DNA from: Rehmannia glutinosa
Taxonomy: Eukaryota; Streptophyta; Magnoliopsida; Lamiales; Orobanchaceae
NCBI GenBank assembly: GCA_016081115.2
Contig: JABTTQ020000683.1
Coordinates: forward strand, 124,021 to 188,020
Length of the DNA stretch: 64,000 nt
Reading direction: 5' to 3'
Shown: one piece after another, positions 44,701 to 55,199 of the stretch
Numbering within the stretch: position 1 is the stretch's first letter
How the letters are laid out: each line of letters starts with the position of its first letter
Position numbers and translations under genes: made by a program
The notes under the pieces: generated by a model
Seen by the model: only the letters and a program-made list of their open reading frames with translations
The model's database searches: none
What the model was told of the DNA's origin: nothing

Positions 44701-44864
44701 ATTCTATCCGGTGCGAAACTCCTTTTCTTTTGCCTTATGGGTCTGAAGTCAGGGTTCACATTAAGTTTATGAACTATGACATCAGGATCAACCCCGGCAT
44801 GTCGGATGGACTCCATGCGAATACGTCAGCGTTCTCCCTTAGGAATTGAATAATCTTTGTCCGT
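41706..44864 (-). pseudogene. Tat-lineage RT, RNase H, archaeal-type RNase H and integrase
   Basis: RT begins about 44860 (FLRENADVFAWS) and includes WRMCIDFTSLNKACPKD and VYVDDMLVKS. A TAG at 44457-44459 follows FMDAF. The gypsy RNase H (YLYLGASDAAISSVLLRE) is followed by a second RNase H (WTLYVDGSSNQGGSGAGL...NNEAEYEAL), the Tat-specific extra domain. Integrase has an HHCC module (HEGVCGNHLGG...CEKCQRH), first Asp in GMDILGPF and Glu in RSNGQAEV. The second catalytic Asp is Tyr (AIVTYTGKQF, near 42360). A stop at 42093-42095 precedes the C-terminal domain ending HLRRYYQ at 41706. Confidence 0.92.
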
Positions 44865-46357
44865 ACGGCGCCAAAACTTGTTCGCCTTATTTTTAGCTTC
44901 ACAACAAGTGTACGGTGTAGTTTATAGAATAGGGTAAGCAAGGCCGTATCCACGGAGACTAATAAATTAATGCGCTAAGTATTGAACTAAGATAGCCTTA
45001 TTTTTATTTAGACGATCGAAATTGAATGATTGTTGTGGAAGAAAAGATAAGAATAACCACAAAAACACAAGATGAAAATAATAGTGGAATTACCAAGGGA
45101 AATGAAATGGATTCCCGGGTTATGGTTTCAATTAATATTCCTCTTGTTTTACGATTTAATCAAAGCCAAAGTTATTATCAATACACCTATAAGACGATCA
45201 CAACGGTATTTTATCCTCCCTCTCGAGATGTATATAAAGTGTAGATTGAAATATCTATGCTAGTATCTCTACTCAACATAAGATACACAACTCCCAAATG
45301 CACAAAAGATCAAATATCCTCACAAATATTCACAAACCTCTCGATTATGCAAATATTCATGTCAAGTACTCAAGATCTAATATTGAAACTCATCTCTCGA
45401 ATTATGAATCACTATATCAAACATGCTAAATCATTGGCCAAATGATAAAACAAGAATAAGAACAAAGTACTCAAATAGGCTTCAAGACAATAACTTCAAT
45501 TAAGATGAAAACAATCAACAAGAGTTCAATTAATCTACTTCCAAAACCCGAAAATCACAAGAAGTTTAGCTACCCATTATAAATAAACAACTCATAGACA
45601 AATTGTTCATCTTCATAAGAAGCTAAAATGAAAGATTAAAGCACAAAGAATGAGAAAACTTAGGGAAATGGATAATCTCTCGATTAATCTTCAATCCTCA
45701 AGCTCTGATTCAACCCGATTCTTCCCTTGATTCTTCCTTGATGAAATTGATGTGTTTCTTGTGTTCTTGGGTGTATTCCCAGCCTTTCCTCCATCCCATA
45801 GATCAAGGCTCCCATCTTCTATTTATATCCCCTCAAAAGTTCAAGAAAAAGGTGGAGTAACATAGGAAATTCCGCCCAGGGGCACTCGGCGCCCGGGACA
45901 GGGCGCTGCAGCGCCCAACTTTAATTTTTGGGGGTGAAAACTCAGACTTGCCCAGGGCGCTTATTTTAGGTGACGGCGCCGCAAACCCGCCCGGTTTTTA
46001 GTGCCCAACACAGTCCAATTTGATTTTGAGCCCTTCATCAAAGTTGTAGCTCTATCTCTTAGCTTTCCATAGCCATTTGAATCATCTCAATATCAATTTT
46101 GTATAGAGAGTTATGGCCAAAATATGAAACGCTGCCAGTAATGGAAATTTCAGACGCGTTTGGACGTTTCTTCAAATCAATCTCTCGTTGTTTGCTTGTT
46201 TGTACTTCTTTTGATACCCGATTCATTACTATGACTATAAACTTAATATAATTGTCTCTCAACATGGTTTGGCTACTCAAATGACTCAAAATACTCAAAA
46301 ACAACACAAAACTCAAGTCTAGGAAGCCCAAATCAATGTTATAAAACCAAGTGAACA
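44865..46357 (-). mobile_element. LTR plus primer site of another gypsy element inside pol
   Basis: The minus strand starts TGTTCACTTGG at 46357 and ends GCGAACA at 44879, giving TG...CA ends with a TGTTC/GAACA inverted repeat. It is followed by AGTTTTGGCGCCGT (44878-44865), a primer site. Inside are a TATA box (minus TATAAATAG near 45828) and a GC-rich CGCTGCAGCGCC stretch. No second LTR, body or target duplication is present. Tat pol residues between ETLV (46360) and VRTKIIQFLREN (44864) are missing, so a deletion removed the rest of this element and some host sequence. Confidence 0.78.
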
Positions 46358-46837
46358 CTAACGTCTCTGAAGATTTTGTCTTTCCTTTGAGTGAAGCAAC
46401 GTAACATTGTCTTGCCACTCCTTGGTCTCCTCGGATTCGTCCAACACCATGCTCAGTGGGGAACTGCATGAGCATATGGTATGTGGAAATAATAGCCCTC
46501 ATCTTATTCAATCCTGGTCTTCAAGGATGACATTGTAACTAGAGGGTACCCTTACAACCAGAAAATCAATCATAATCGTTGTCTGATGAGGTCGTTCCCC
46601 GGCAGTGAGCGGGAGAGTAATTATTCCTTCTGGTTCCACGGCCTCCCCTGTGAAACCCACCAGTGGAGTTTTCACAGGCTTCAAAAGTTCTCTACCAATT
46701 CTCATTTTCTCAAAGGCATCATAGAACAAGATGTCTGCCGAACTTCCATTATCCACCAAAACCCTCTTTACCTCATAATTGGCTATGGTCAGGCTAACAA
46801 CCATAGGATCATCATGAGGGGTAAGGATTCCTTCCAA
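46358..46837 (-). pseudogene. Tat-lineage aspartic protease
   Basis: The active-site motif VLVDNGSSADILFYDAF lies near 46750-46700, with Asp-Asn-Gly in place of the usual Asp-Thr/Ser-Gly; this is common in Tat proteases. After a 1-nt frameshift near 46510 (family motif ILGRPGLN) the frame continues through GDQGVARQCYVASLKGK to 46358, where the nested LTR begins. It lies between gag and RT. Confidence 0.85.
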
Positions 46838-46957
46838 ATCTTCATCAGTGAACGTAATATATTCATCTGTCTGAGGTCTCTTCCCTCGTGCGTCTTCTGT
46901 TTGAGGTTGTCTAGCGTATGATTTTCTTCTAGAGTTGGTTTCTCCTCCCGAAAGCCC

Positions 46958-48500
46958 TCATGCAATAACGGCTAGGACTCCCACTGCTGGCGGATGGTCT
47001 CTCCTCGGACATCTACCCCTTTGGTTCGGCATATTAGGACTTCGTTCTCTTGGATTTCTTTCTTTAGGCAGAGGACTTCCTCGGTTGTTGGCCACAAAAC
47101 TACCAAGATAACCTCTTCGTATCAAGTCCTCAATTTCATTTTTCAAAGTTTCGCGATCTTGATGTCGTGACCATGGTCGCGATGAAATCGCAATACTTGT
47201 CACGACTTCTCTTATTGGCGGGGTTCTCATTTTTGAGGGCCACTGACGTAATCCTATATCTCTCGATGTACATCAAGATTTCATTCTTAGATGTGTTCAA
47301 GGGAGTGTACTTCTCGAACCTCGGAGGGTTAGCTCAATCCTTCGAGGAACTAGTAGTGACAGACAACCTATCCCATACCTTCTTCTTCTTCGCGTTTTCA
47401 TTATCATCATTCTCGTCTTTCTTTCTCTTTTTGTCTAAAGACTCATGTTCAGCCTCTATCCCTACCTTGGACATTTCTTCGGCGTTGATATACTTTTCTG
47501 CCCTATTAAAGAGATCCGCCAAGGTCAGTGGAGGCTTCTTGGCCAAGAAAAAGCAAATCGTGATGTTTTTCGGACACCATTCATAAGTGCTGCCAAGGCC
47601 ACTGATTGGTCAAGTTCCTCGATCTCGAGGGCTTCTTTGTTGAAGCACTGGATGAAGTCCCTCAAAGATTCATCCTGTTTCTGACGGAGGACACCCATAA
47701 GATGTGCCGAGGCCTTCTTGTACTTTTTGCTACTTACGAAGTGGTTGAGGAACTCTTGAGCCAATTGCTTAAAAGATGAGATGGATGCCGCAGGCAACGA
47801 TGAGAACCAAACCCTTGCACTTTTTCTTAACGTAGCAGAGAACGCTCGACATTTGATGGCGTCGGTCTCCCCGTGGAGCATCATATGAGCTTGAAAATTC
47901 TCAAGATGATCCCGAGGGTCCGAAGTTCCATCATAATTCTCCATCTGATGCATCTTAAAGCTTGGGGGAATTTCTTCCCTCATGATACCTTCAACAAAGG
48001 GAGATTCAGTGGGGGAAAATAGGTTGGTGCTCGACTTCCTGACTTCCTTCCACATTACCCCTAGCTTTTCATTCATCTCTTCCAATTTCAGTTTAAGGTT
48101 GTTCACTTCAACGATCTCAGTGCCTGCCTTTCCAAAGTCTCTTCCAGATCTGATTTCAACTTCATTGTTGAAAGCTTTGGATCATTGGGCATGGCTAATT
48201 TCTTTCTCTTTATTAGGCTTATTACCCAAGGACCCCTCTTTGTCAATGAGTCATCTCATTAACAATTTCGGGCCGCGAAGGTCTTTTCCATCTTTTGCGA
48301 CATTGAGCGCTGTTGCCGTCGGGATTCCTTGATCATCCCGAGGCCTATGTTCGTGAATAGGATCATCCTCGTGTCTTGATGCATGAGAGTTAGCACGACT
48401 ACCCTCGGCATGTTCCGTAGGCTGACGTTCAACATGCGTATTCCGACTATTCTCGTTATTTTTCTTCCGTGGTCCCAATACCGCTCAGATCTAGTCGTCG
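46958..48500 (-). pseudogene. Tat-lineage gag
   Basis: The N-terminal Arg/Asn/His-rich part (48478-48251) is followed by frame breaks. The retrotrans_gag domain is open at 48106-47525, with ENYDGTSDPRDHLENFQAHM, KSARVWFSSLPAASISSF and DESLRDFIQCFNKEAL. After another frameshift the Lys/Glu-rich tail (47546-47334) and the conserved CDFHRDHGHDIKDRETLK region (about 47175-47140), with the ENPLIRRGYL-type helix, follow. At least three frameshifts make it inactive. Confidence 0.85.
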
Positions 48501-48520
48501 TTCCTACAGACGGCGCCAAC
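48501..48520 (-). other. primer-binding site of Tat element
   Basis: The minus strand reads GTTGGCGCCGTCTGTAGGAA immediately after the 5' LTR. The TGGCGCC core is the usual gypsy primer match. Confidence 0.8.
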
Positions 48521-49051
48521 TGATGATGTGTAAAAATCAAGGACTAATCTGAGGACTTACGACGCCAAGGAGGAGATCCGAAGTCAGTCAAAGAGTTGGA
48601 ATGATTGATCCCAAGATCCGAGGTTGACCGGACGTCGGCGTAAACCTGCAAAACAGAGCTCCGGGGTGGTCCCCAGTGGTAGATACTCCGATGCTTAAGT
48701 TAGTGTTTGCTCGTAGAGATTGTGAGTAGTGAGTTTTTCGTATCCCCCTTACCTAGAGCCCAGATCTTCTTTTATAGACTTGGTTACCTACCTGGCCAAG
48801 GACTCCTCCTGAGGTTAAACTCCTTAGTTATTCTTCCGAGGTTGGACTCCTTAGTCAGTTAAGATAAGTCTTACCACCAGATACTCCTCGGTCAGTTAAG
48901 ATATGTCTTATCTCCAGATAGTCCTCGGTCCGTTAAGATAGGTCTTATCTCCAGATAGTTGTCATCTTAATGGTACACGTGTCACGTCCTCATAATGCCA
49001 CGTGTCGTGTTCTCACAATGCCACGTGTCGATATCAGAATTATCCTCATCA
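48521..49051 (-). repeat. 5' LTR of Tat element (531 bp)
   Basis: TGATGATG...CCTCATCA on the plus strand. On the minus strand a TATA box (TCTATAAAAGAAG, about 48779-48767) precedes the transcribed part. Uninterrupted, so it is the empty-site reference for the MITE in the other LTR. Confidence 0.93.
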
Positions 49052-49056
49052 GTTGT

Positions 49057-50223
49057 TCAACCTAAATTATGGAGTGAACAATAATCTCTAATTCAACCTA
49101 GTAAATAATTCAATTTTTTTCCTAAAGCATTGAATCTTTAATAGTAACATCAAATCCGAGTTAAAATTTAACCTAGTAAGAGTTGCAAGCATGATAAATG
49201 GGAATTTGAGACATATTAGGATTTAATTAATATATAAATATGTTTTTTTTTTTTATCCGGTGTGAGTGAAGTTGAGGAATTCTTTAACCTAGGACATTGG
49301 TTAACATGTGTCACGTCTTTATATCGCATGTGGCCCATCATAGTTGGACCTTTTTCATTCGACCCATCATAGTTGGACTTGGGACTATGAGACTTGAGAA
49401 GAGTTTATCTTAAGGTGATTTGGATATGTTTTAATTTTTTTTTTTGTGCTAGAGAATAATGATAAAAATAGTTTTGGAAGAAAAAAATGAATTTTGAGAG
49501 TGTTATTGGATATTAGATGAAAAAATAATGATGAAAGTTGATTCCATTAAAATAGTAAAGTAATGATTGGATATGATTGATAGTTAGAAATATGTGAGTG
49601 AGTGAATAATGGAATTTGTGGAGTATATGTAATGATGATTAGTCGTTTTGAAAAAAGTGTATAGATGTAATTGATAAGAGAAAAGTTAAAGTGAGTGAAT
49701 AGTATAGTTTTTCAAAATGTTTATAATCAATTGCATTTTGAATTAAAAATATTTTCATAAATTTATATTAAAAAAGAGAATTAGTCGGTTTTAGAATCCA
49801 GTTTCTTCGACACTAGGGTTTCAAAACCCAATTAACAGTTTAAACAACTCGAATTCTGATAAAACTCGGCTGCGTTTTAAACTTTCAACTGGTCCATAGT
49901 TAGATAGCCCAAATGGAATTAGGCTACACATGCGGACTGTCAGCCTGACTCATTTTGCATTTGGACTGCCCCCAGTGATGATATTTAGCTTTTTACCCTT
50001 GATATATATAATTCTTTTTAAGCAAAATTAAAATTTCTTTTTTAAATGCAATAAAAACAAAAAGATGGTTACCATTTATAATGATTTAAATTAGAATTTA
50101 CTTTGAAATAAAATCTTCTTGCGCCAAATTTTTTTAAATGTTATGTCGTAGATATAAATAAGATTAGTTTTTGAGAATTTGCAACCTTTGATCAAATTTA
50201 TCTGGACTCTTGTGAATAACTCT
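49057..50223. other. intergenic host sequence
   Basis: No gene. It includes a duplicated CCCATCATAGTTGGAC near 49330-49380 and low-complexity AT-rich sequence. Unit B similarity to unit A begins at about 50210. Confidence 0.6.
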
Positions 50224-50742
50224 TTTCTTCGAGTTAATAATTAAGAGGTTTCGGGTGTAAATTAAATCTCATATATTTGTGAAGCCTTTATTTAGTTATG
50301 ATTTAGATAATTGATTGTAATTAATTAGTGAGTCAAATATCATGATGTAACATGAACGTGGGCAATTAAACATTTCTTGACAATATGAATAAACTATAGT
50401 TTTTCATCAATTTTAACAGAATCAATTTTTCTTAGCCGATAAAACACATCCTCATTTTCTAAGGAATTTCAACAGAGAAATATTATTAATTAATAAACCA
50501 GAAATATATGAGATAATTAATTATTCAATATACATACATCATTTAATCAAGTCATACAAGGAGGAATACATAATGGATCACAAATAAAATCTCAACATCG
50601 CAAAATACATCTCAAGTAGAGAAAAAGAAATCATCAACGTAATACAATCTAAATCAATCAATGTGGAAATAATCATCGGTGTACAAATATATGTTCTCAA
50701 CAAATTGATCCATTGATTTCTTCCATTCTTTGAAGCTTTCAC

Positions 50743-53700
50743 CTAATAGAGAAATGTGAGAGCCGAGACAAAGAGTAAGGCTGGCATTCCCATCCAAGAA
50801 GTCATGGTCGCTGCATTGCCATCCCTTCCAGATACTCCTGTAAAATTATTCATGTCGCATTGTAAATACTTTGGTAAAATTTTGGTGAACTCAAACGAAA
50901 AAATGGTTTGAAAGTTAAAAAGTATTTAAAAAAGATAAAAGTTATAAATATACTCAATTAAAACCACATAAACTTATGACAAACTTAGGATTTCGTAAAA
51001 AAGTAAAAATTTAGAGCAGCACAATTATACGTAATAATGGGTAAATAGCATTTAATCCCCATTTGAAATGCTTAAGGTAAAGTTAAATAGCTCCCTGTGA
51101 CGCAAGAAGGGACTTAATTAAAAGGGAGTTGGTTTTAACTCCCTTGTGTTTTTTAAAATAAAGCGCAGATAACTTCAATATCCGCTTTATTTGTAGAATT
51201 AGTTAGCTGTTAATTACAAATGAGATGTGCTTAGTCGCATTCAACACTATTTTATTAAAATAACTTTTTCCATTGTATAATCTATTAATCTTTCACAAGA
51301 AGAATTATTACTTTACCAAAATAGTATATATCATGTTGCTCGAAAAAAAAAGGCTATAACTTTTCACAAAAACTCCTGTCAGACCGTCTAACGGGTCTGG
51401 CCTGTTAGACGGATCTGACCCGCGAATCCGGTGGCATTTTCGTAATATTAGCAGTGGTGTTGTAGTAGTTTTCAGGGAGCACCAGTATTAGCAGTCCTTC
51501 TAAAATGTATTAGTCGTCCTTCTAAAAAGTATTAGCAGTTCTTCTGAAATGTATTAGTAATTTCCTGAAGAGTTTTTTAGTATTTCTCCTAAATATACTC
51601 CCGAAATATATTAGCAATCCCTCAAAAAAGTATTAGTAGTTCCTCGAAAAAGTATTAGTAGTTCCTTGAAAATAAATTATATTTTTTTCCCAAAATGTAT
51701 TAGTAGTCCTTCTGAAAAGTATTAGTCGTCCTTCTAAAACGTATTAGCAGTTATTCTGAAATATATTAATAGTTCCCCTGAATATAATTAAATTTTTATC
51801 CCAAAATGTATTAACAATCCTTCTGAAATGTATTAGTCGTCCTTCTAAAAAGTATTAGCAGTTCTTCTGAAATGTATTAGTAGTTCCCCTGAATATAATT
51901 AAATTTTTCTCCCGAAATGTATTAACAATCCTTCTGAAATGTATTAGTCGTCCTTCTAAAAAGTATTAGCAGTTCTTTCCGAAATGTATTAGTAGTTCCC
52001 TGAAGAGTTTTAGTATTTCTCATGAATATACTCATGAAATGTATTAGTTGTCCATCGGAAAAGTATTAGTAGTTTCTCGAAAAAGTATTAGTAATTTCCT
52101 AGAGAGTATTTTCGTAGTGCTTCTATAAAATATTAGTTTTTCTTATAAAATGTATTAGTATTTCTCCATAAAAGTATTAGCTGATACTAATACTTGTATC
52201 ATTGGTGTTGGATTGGGACAACTTTGTCACCCCCATACCGCTTTGAGGAACATTGTAATGTTGGAACTCATGATTACCAATGTATCCCTCATTAAACTGA
52301 CATGAATTATAGTCATCAAGGTCCAAATACGGTGGATATCGGCGTCGCAAGTGGAGCAGAGGTAGGCCAAATCTGCGCGGTAGTAGATGGTGGACGCGGC
52401 TGCTCGGTAGGTGTCGCAGGGACGGGACCAGGTGCTATTTGTGGCGACGCCGCCGTCTCTCGCGATGGTGTTTCGACCTTAATTTTCGGTTTTATTTTTA
52501 CTCGTTTGTCTTCCTCGCATCGCCGTTTTTTTTTTTCGCGCGGATCAGGGTTAGGTTTGCGAGATGGGTAGGATATTTAGATCCGTCTAACAGGATCTAG
52601 ATCCGTTAGACGGCCTGACAGGAGACTAGCTCATAACTTTTAAGGTATATTCATATATAACACAATTAATAAAAACATTCAAAAAATATATCGAATATCA
52701 ATTACACCGCATAAGCCTACTGAACTAGTACTATCATATATTCTACTTTTTGTTGTTTTTTTTTAAAATAAAAGTCTTTAATTGAAAATTATTATTCAAT
52801 TACTTTGAAATAACATTACATTAATAATATATGTATTCTACACATAGGTATTCATTGACTATTACATTGAATGATTATGGAGAAGCAAAACTGAGAAATC
52901 AGGCCATGAGATTGTATTATTTTATCTTGATTAGCCAACCGTTATCTCTTGATTTTATTTATATATTTATTTGGTTTGGAGGGGGAAGAAGAAGCCTAGG
53001 TAGTACACGTTAATAATGGTCAATGTGGGGCCAGCCGAAACCGCGTAAATTTGGCCAAGTCAAGGTCAGCTATTGCACATTAAAGTTCATCAAATTAAAT
53101 CTGCTAACCACTACATTAAATCCCACCACCCATGACCATCACATTTCATCAAACTTTTCTTATTAAATGATTGGTCAATAAAATGATTATTTGCCTAACC
53201 CAATAATTTCATTCCAAAATAAATTCAACTACCAAACATTTACAAAAAATAAAGGTGGTTCGTTTAACAATAATTCCAATAATTAATTGATAAACTTTTT
53301 TCAAGGTGGTGCCGATCATTGTAGTTTTATTAATAGTTTACTTTTGATTTCTATTTAATTGTTAATATCAAGTTATTCCAATGTAATGATGTATGTAACA
53401 ATTCTGCTGTCAAAGTAATTAAAAAAATATAAAAAAAAACAAGAAAATGGAAGAAGAGGTTACCTGGAGGAGTTTGAGTTGAGGATCCTGGAGCCAAAGC
53501 TGTTGATGAAGAAGACCAGAATCAAGATATATTAGTTGAACAATTAGATCCAATAATAAGAAAATGAGGCAATTAATTAATTCTATTTGGCAGATTTAAT
53601 AATTAAATAATTCTATTCACGAAAGCTAATTTGCTAAAAAATTTAGTGAACTTTTGAATATACAAATCAAACATCAATTGTGACACCAATCAATACAAGA

Positions 53701-54835
53701 CTTGTGCTTGTCGGTTGACGATACCGAATATCTGAGAACATGGTTGATGTAATTAATGCTATATGGAAATAGATTTTTAGATGATATATACAATTTTAAA
53801 AAACTAATAAATATTTGCCTTAATGAGCAATTTTCTCCTCTCTCTCTCTCTCTTTTTTTTTTTTTTGACAGAACCGTAGTAGCTGCTCTTTCTTGAATCT
53901 TGCACTGAATAAACTACTAAAATTTGGACGTCTTGGCCGTAAACTACGACAATTTTCTCCTCTCTCTCTCTCTCAAAAAATGGAAAAAAAAAACTAAAAA
54001 AAACTAAAAAAAGGGTGAACTTATTGTATCAGTTCCGAGTCAAGTGTCTGGGTCAGGGTGGCCATGTGAGGCAGTGAGGGTATCAATTTGGGTTATTGGA
54101 TCGGGTTCATGTTTGGTTTTTGGTTGATTTTGAATTATAGTCAAAATACATAAAAAAAAAAATTAAGTAAAAGATAAAACCAATTAGTTTTTGACAAATT
54201 GGTAACTTCGTGTTCGTGTTCGGGTAGCGTTCGTGTTTCTCACGATTTGTGTCCGGTCAGGAATTGACACCTCTCACACCTAATCTTCAACACCGAAAAT
54301 AATATTTGGACAACAAATCCAAGCTCTAGCAAAAGATTTTCATTTTTCACAAATATGTGATGATAATGTAAAGATCCTCTGTTTTAATTAACTATTGTAG
54401 CCGAAAAATTGAACAATAAATATTGATGCTTCAAAATTTACTCCAAATCTTACTTCATAACCACCAAAAAACCACATTTGAAAAGAAGAAATATATATAT
54501 CTGGCCGAAAAAAAAAAGAAGAAAATGTTAGACGTACCATTGCAGGCGCTGACATCATTAGAGATGTTACAGTGTTTTGGGAGCAAAAGTGCTTGAGTAA
54601 TATTGATCCCAGGTAGAGCCCCTGGAGTTTGGTAAAGCCTGCAAATACAGTCAAGCTGAGTTGTCACCACTTGTCTGATGGCGGTGCAGCACTCATCCGA
54701 TGGATCCGTTGAGTTCAAGTACGCTGCACACGGCACCAGATTTGCGGCGCAGTCCGACTGCCCCTCCGCCACTCTGGTGACTGACACAAGCAGCGCCACC
54801 GTCAGGACCGCCGCGATCGTGGAAGAAAATGCCAT
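50743..54835 (-). CDS. GPI-anchored-type non-specific lipid-transfer protein, three exons
   Basis: Exons 54538-54835, 53464-53499 and 50743-50837; both introns are phase 1 with GT...AG ends, giving 142 aa. Residues 1-25 form a signal peptide (MAFSSTIAAVLTVALLV...). The eight-cysteine motif reads C-x6-C-x12-CC-x12-CxC-x23-C-x8-C. A short Pro/Ser/Thr linker (ALAPGSSTQTPPG) leads to a hydrophobic tail (MGMPALLFVSALTFLY), as in GPI-anchored LTPs (LTPG/xylogen-like). It likely binds lipids at the plasma membrane or cell wall. Start 54835 is supported by the signal peptide and a TATA box at 54951-54959. All eight cysteines are intact. Intron 2 holds a Mutator-like element. Confidence 0.9.
51365..52632. 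mobile_element. Mutator-like non-autonomous element in intron 2
   Basis: Flanked by ATAACTTTT (51356-51364 and 52633-52641), a 9-bp target duplication. The TIRs share CTCCTGTCAG(A/G)CCGTCTAACGG and continue as CTGTTAGACGGATCT for about 60 bp in all. The interior is a minisatellite plus GC-rich sequence with a Gly/Val/Ala-rich open frame (52302-52571) of no recognised domain. Confidence 0.85.
51450..52190. repeat. AGTATTAG minisatellite
   Basis: About 30 degenerate units of 20-25 bp, of the form GTATTAG(T/C)AGTTCTTCTGAAAA, some grouped in a higher-order block (AATATAATTAAATTTTTCTCCC segments near 51780 and 51890). Variation in spacing excludes a CRISPR array. Confidence 0.85.
53500..54537 (-). 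other. intron 1 of lipid-transfer gene (1.04 kb)
   Basis: Donor AATG|GTACGTC at 54537 and acceptor TTCATCAACAG at 53500. Contains two CT microsatellites (53829-53872 and 53950-53977) within a duplicated CAATTTTCTCCTCTC context, and a TTCGTGTTCGTGTTCGGGT stretch near 54210 resembling LTR debris. Confidence 0.8.
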
Positions 54836-54950
54836 TTTAGTGGTGGGTGGGTTTTTGGGATTTTTGGAAAGGGGGTGAGGTTCAGGGCAGGGCAGGTTTG
54901 TTCTGTGTTAGTGAAAATGGGTTGATGGTACCTTCTGGGGTTGGAGTTGT

Positions 54951-54959
54951 ATTTATATA
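54951..54959 (-). promoter_or_regulatory. TATA box of lipid-transfer gene
   Basis: The minus strand reads TATATAAAT 116 bp upstream of the ATG at 54835. The pseudogene lacks this box at the equivalent place. Confidence 0.7.
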
Positions 54960-55004
54960 ATTATATTTGTTCGTGGCGTGTGTATGTGGGAACCAGAAAA
55001 GGGC

Positions 55005-55007
<3 letters not shown>

Positions 55008-55050
<43 letters not shown>
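55008..55050. repeat. (GA)n microsatellite
   Basis: Pure AG dinucleotide run about 40 bp long, some 50 bp upstream of the TATA box. The pseudogene promoter has only GAGAGAGTGAGA at the same place. Confidence 0.95.
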
Positions 55051-55054
<4 letters not shown>

Positions 55055-55199
55055 CGTGATATGAATTATTTTTAATTTGATAAAGACATTTATGTTGAAT
55101 TATGTTGAATTAAAAGTAGTGGGCATTAATCCAATTTAACGTGACTCTAATAGAATAAGGGCCGGTCCAGCCGTCTCGGAGGCAAGCGGGGCGGGGCCT

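Larger units (their letters stand above)
29264..49051 (-). mobile_element. Tat-lineage Ty3/gypsy retrotransposon with nested insertions
   Basis: Two matching LTRs (29264-30156 and 48521-49051) are flanked by GTTGT at 29259-29263 and 49052-49056. The minus strand carries gag, protease, RT, RNase H, a second archaeal-type RNase H and integrase, in gypsy order. The second RNase H and a long 3' region with an antisense gene are Tat-lineage traits. Total span is 19.8 kb, but about 9.3 kb is nested DNA (29608-29962, 32073-39488, 44865-46357). LTRs differ by roughly two dozen substitutions over 530 bp by eye. Confidence 0.93.
50838..53463 (-). other. intron 2 of lipid-transfer gene (2.6 kb)
   Basis: Donor at 53462-53463 (CCAG|GTAACC) and acceptor TTTTACAG at 50845-50838. 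About half is the Mutator-like insertion at 51365-52632. The stretch 52642-53463 is AT-rich without recognisable features. Confidence 0.85.

Noticed and set aside
44879..46357. Simple solo LTR
   Set aside because: It retains the primer site on one side and lacks a target duplication, so plain LTR-LTR recombination does not explain it.
51450..52190. Regularly recurring short repeats resembling a CRISPR array
   Set aside because: Units and spacers vary in length and sequence, there are no unique spacers or cas genes, and the array is enclosed by a Mutator-like element in plant DNA.
52302..52571. Gly/Val/Ala-rich 89-codon ORF
   Set aside because: Lies in the GC-rich end of a non-autonomous element, shows no domain, and its composition follows base content.
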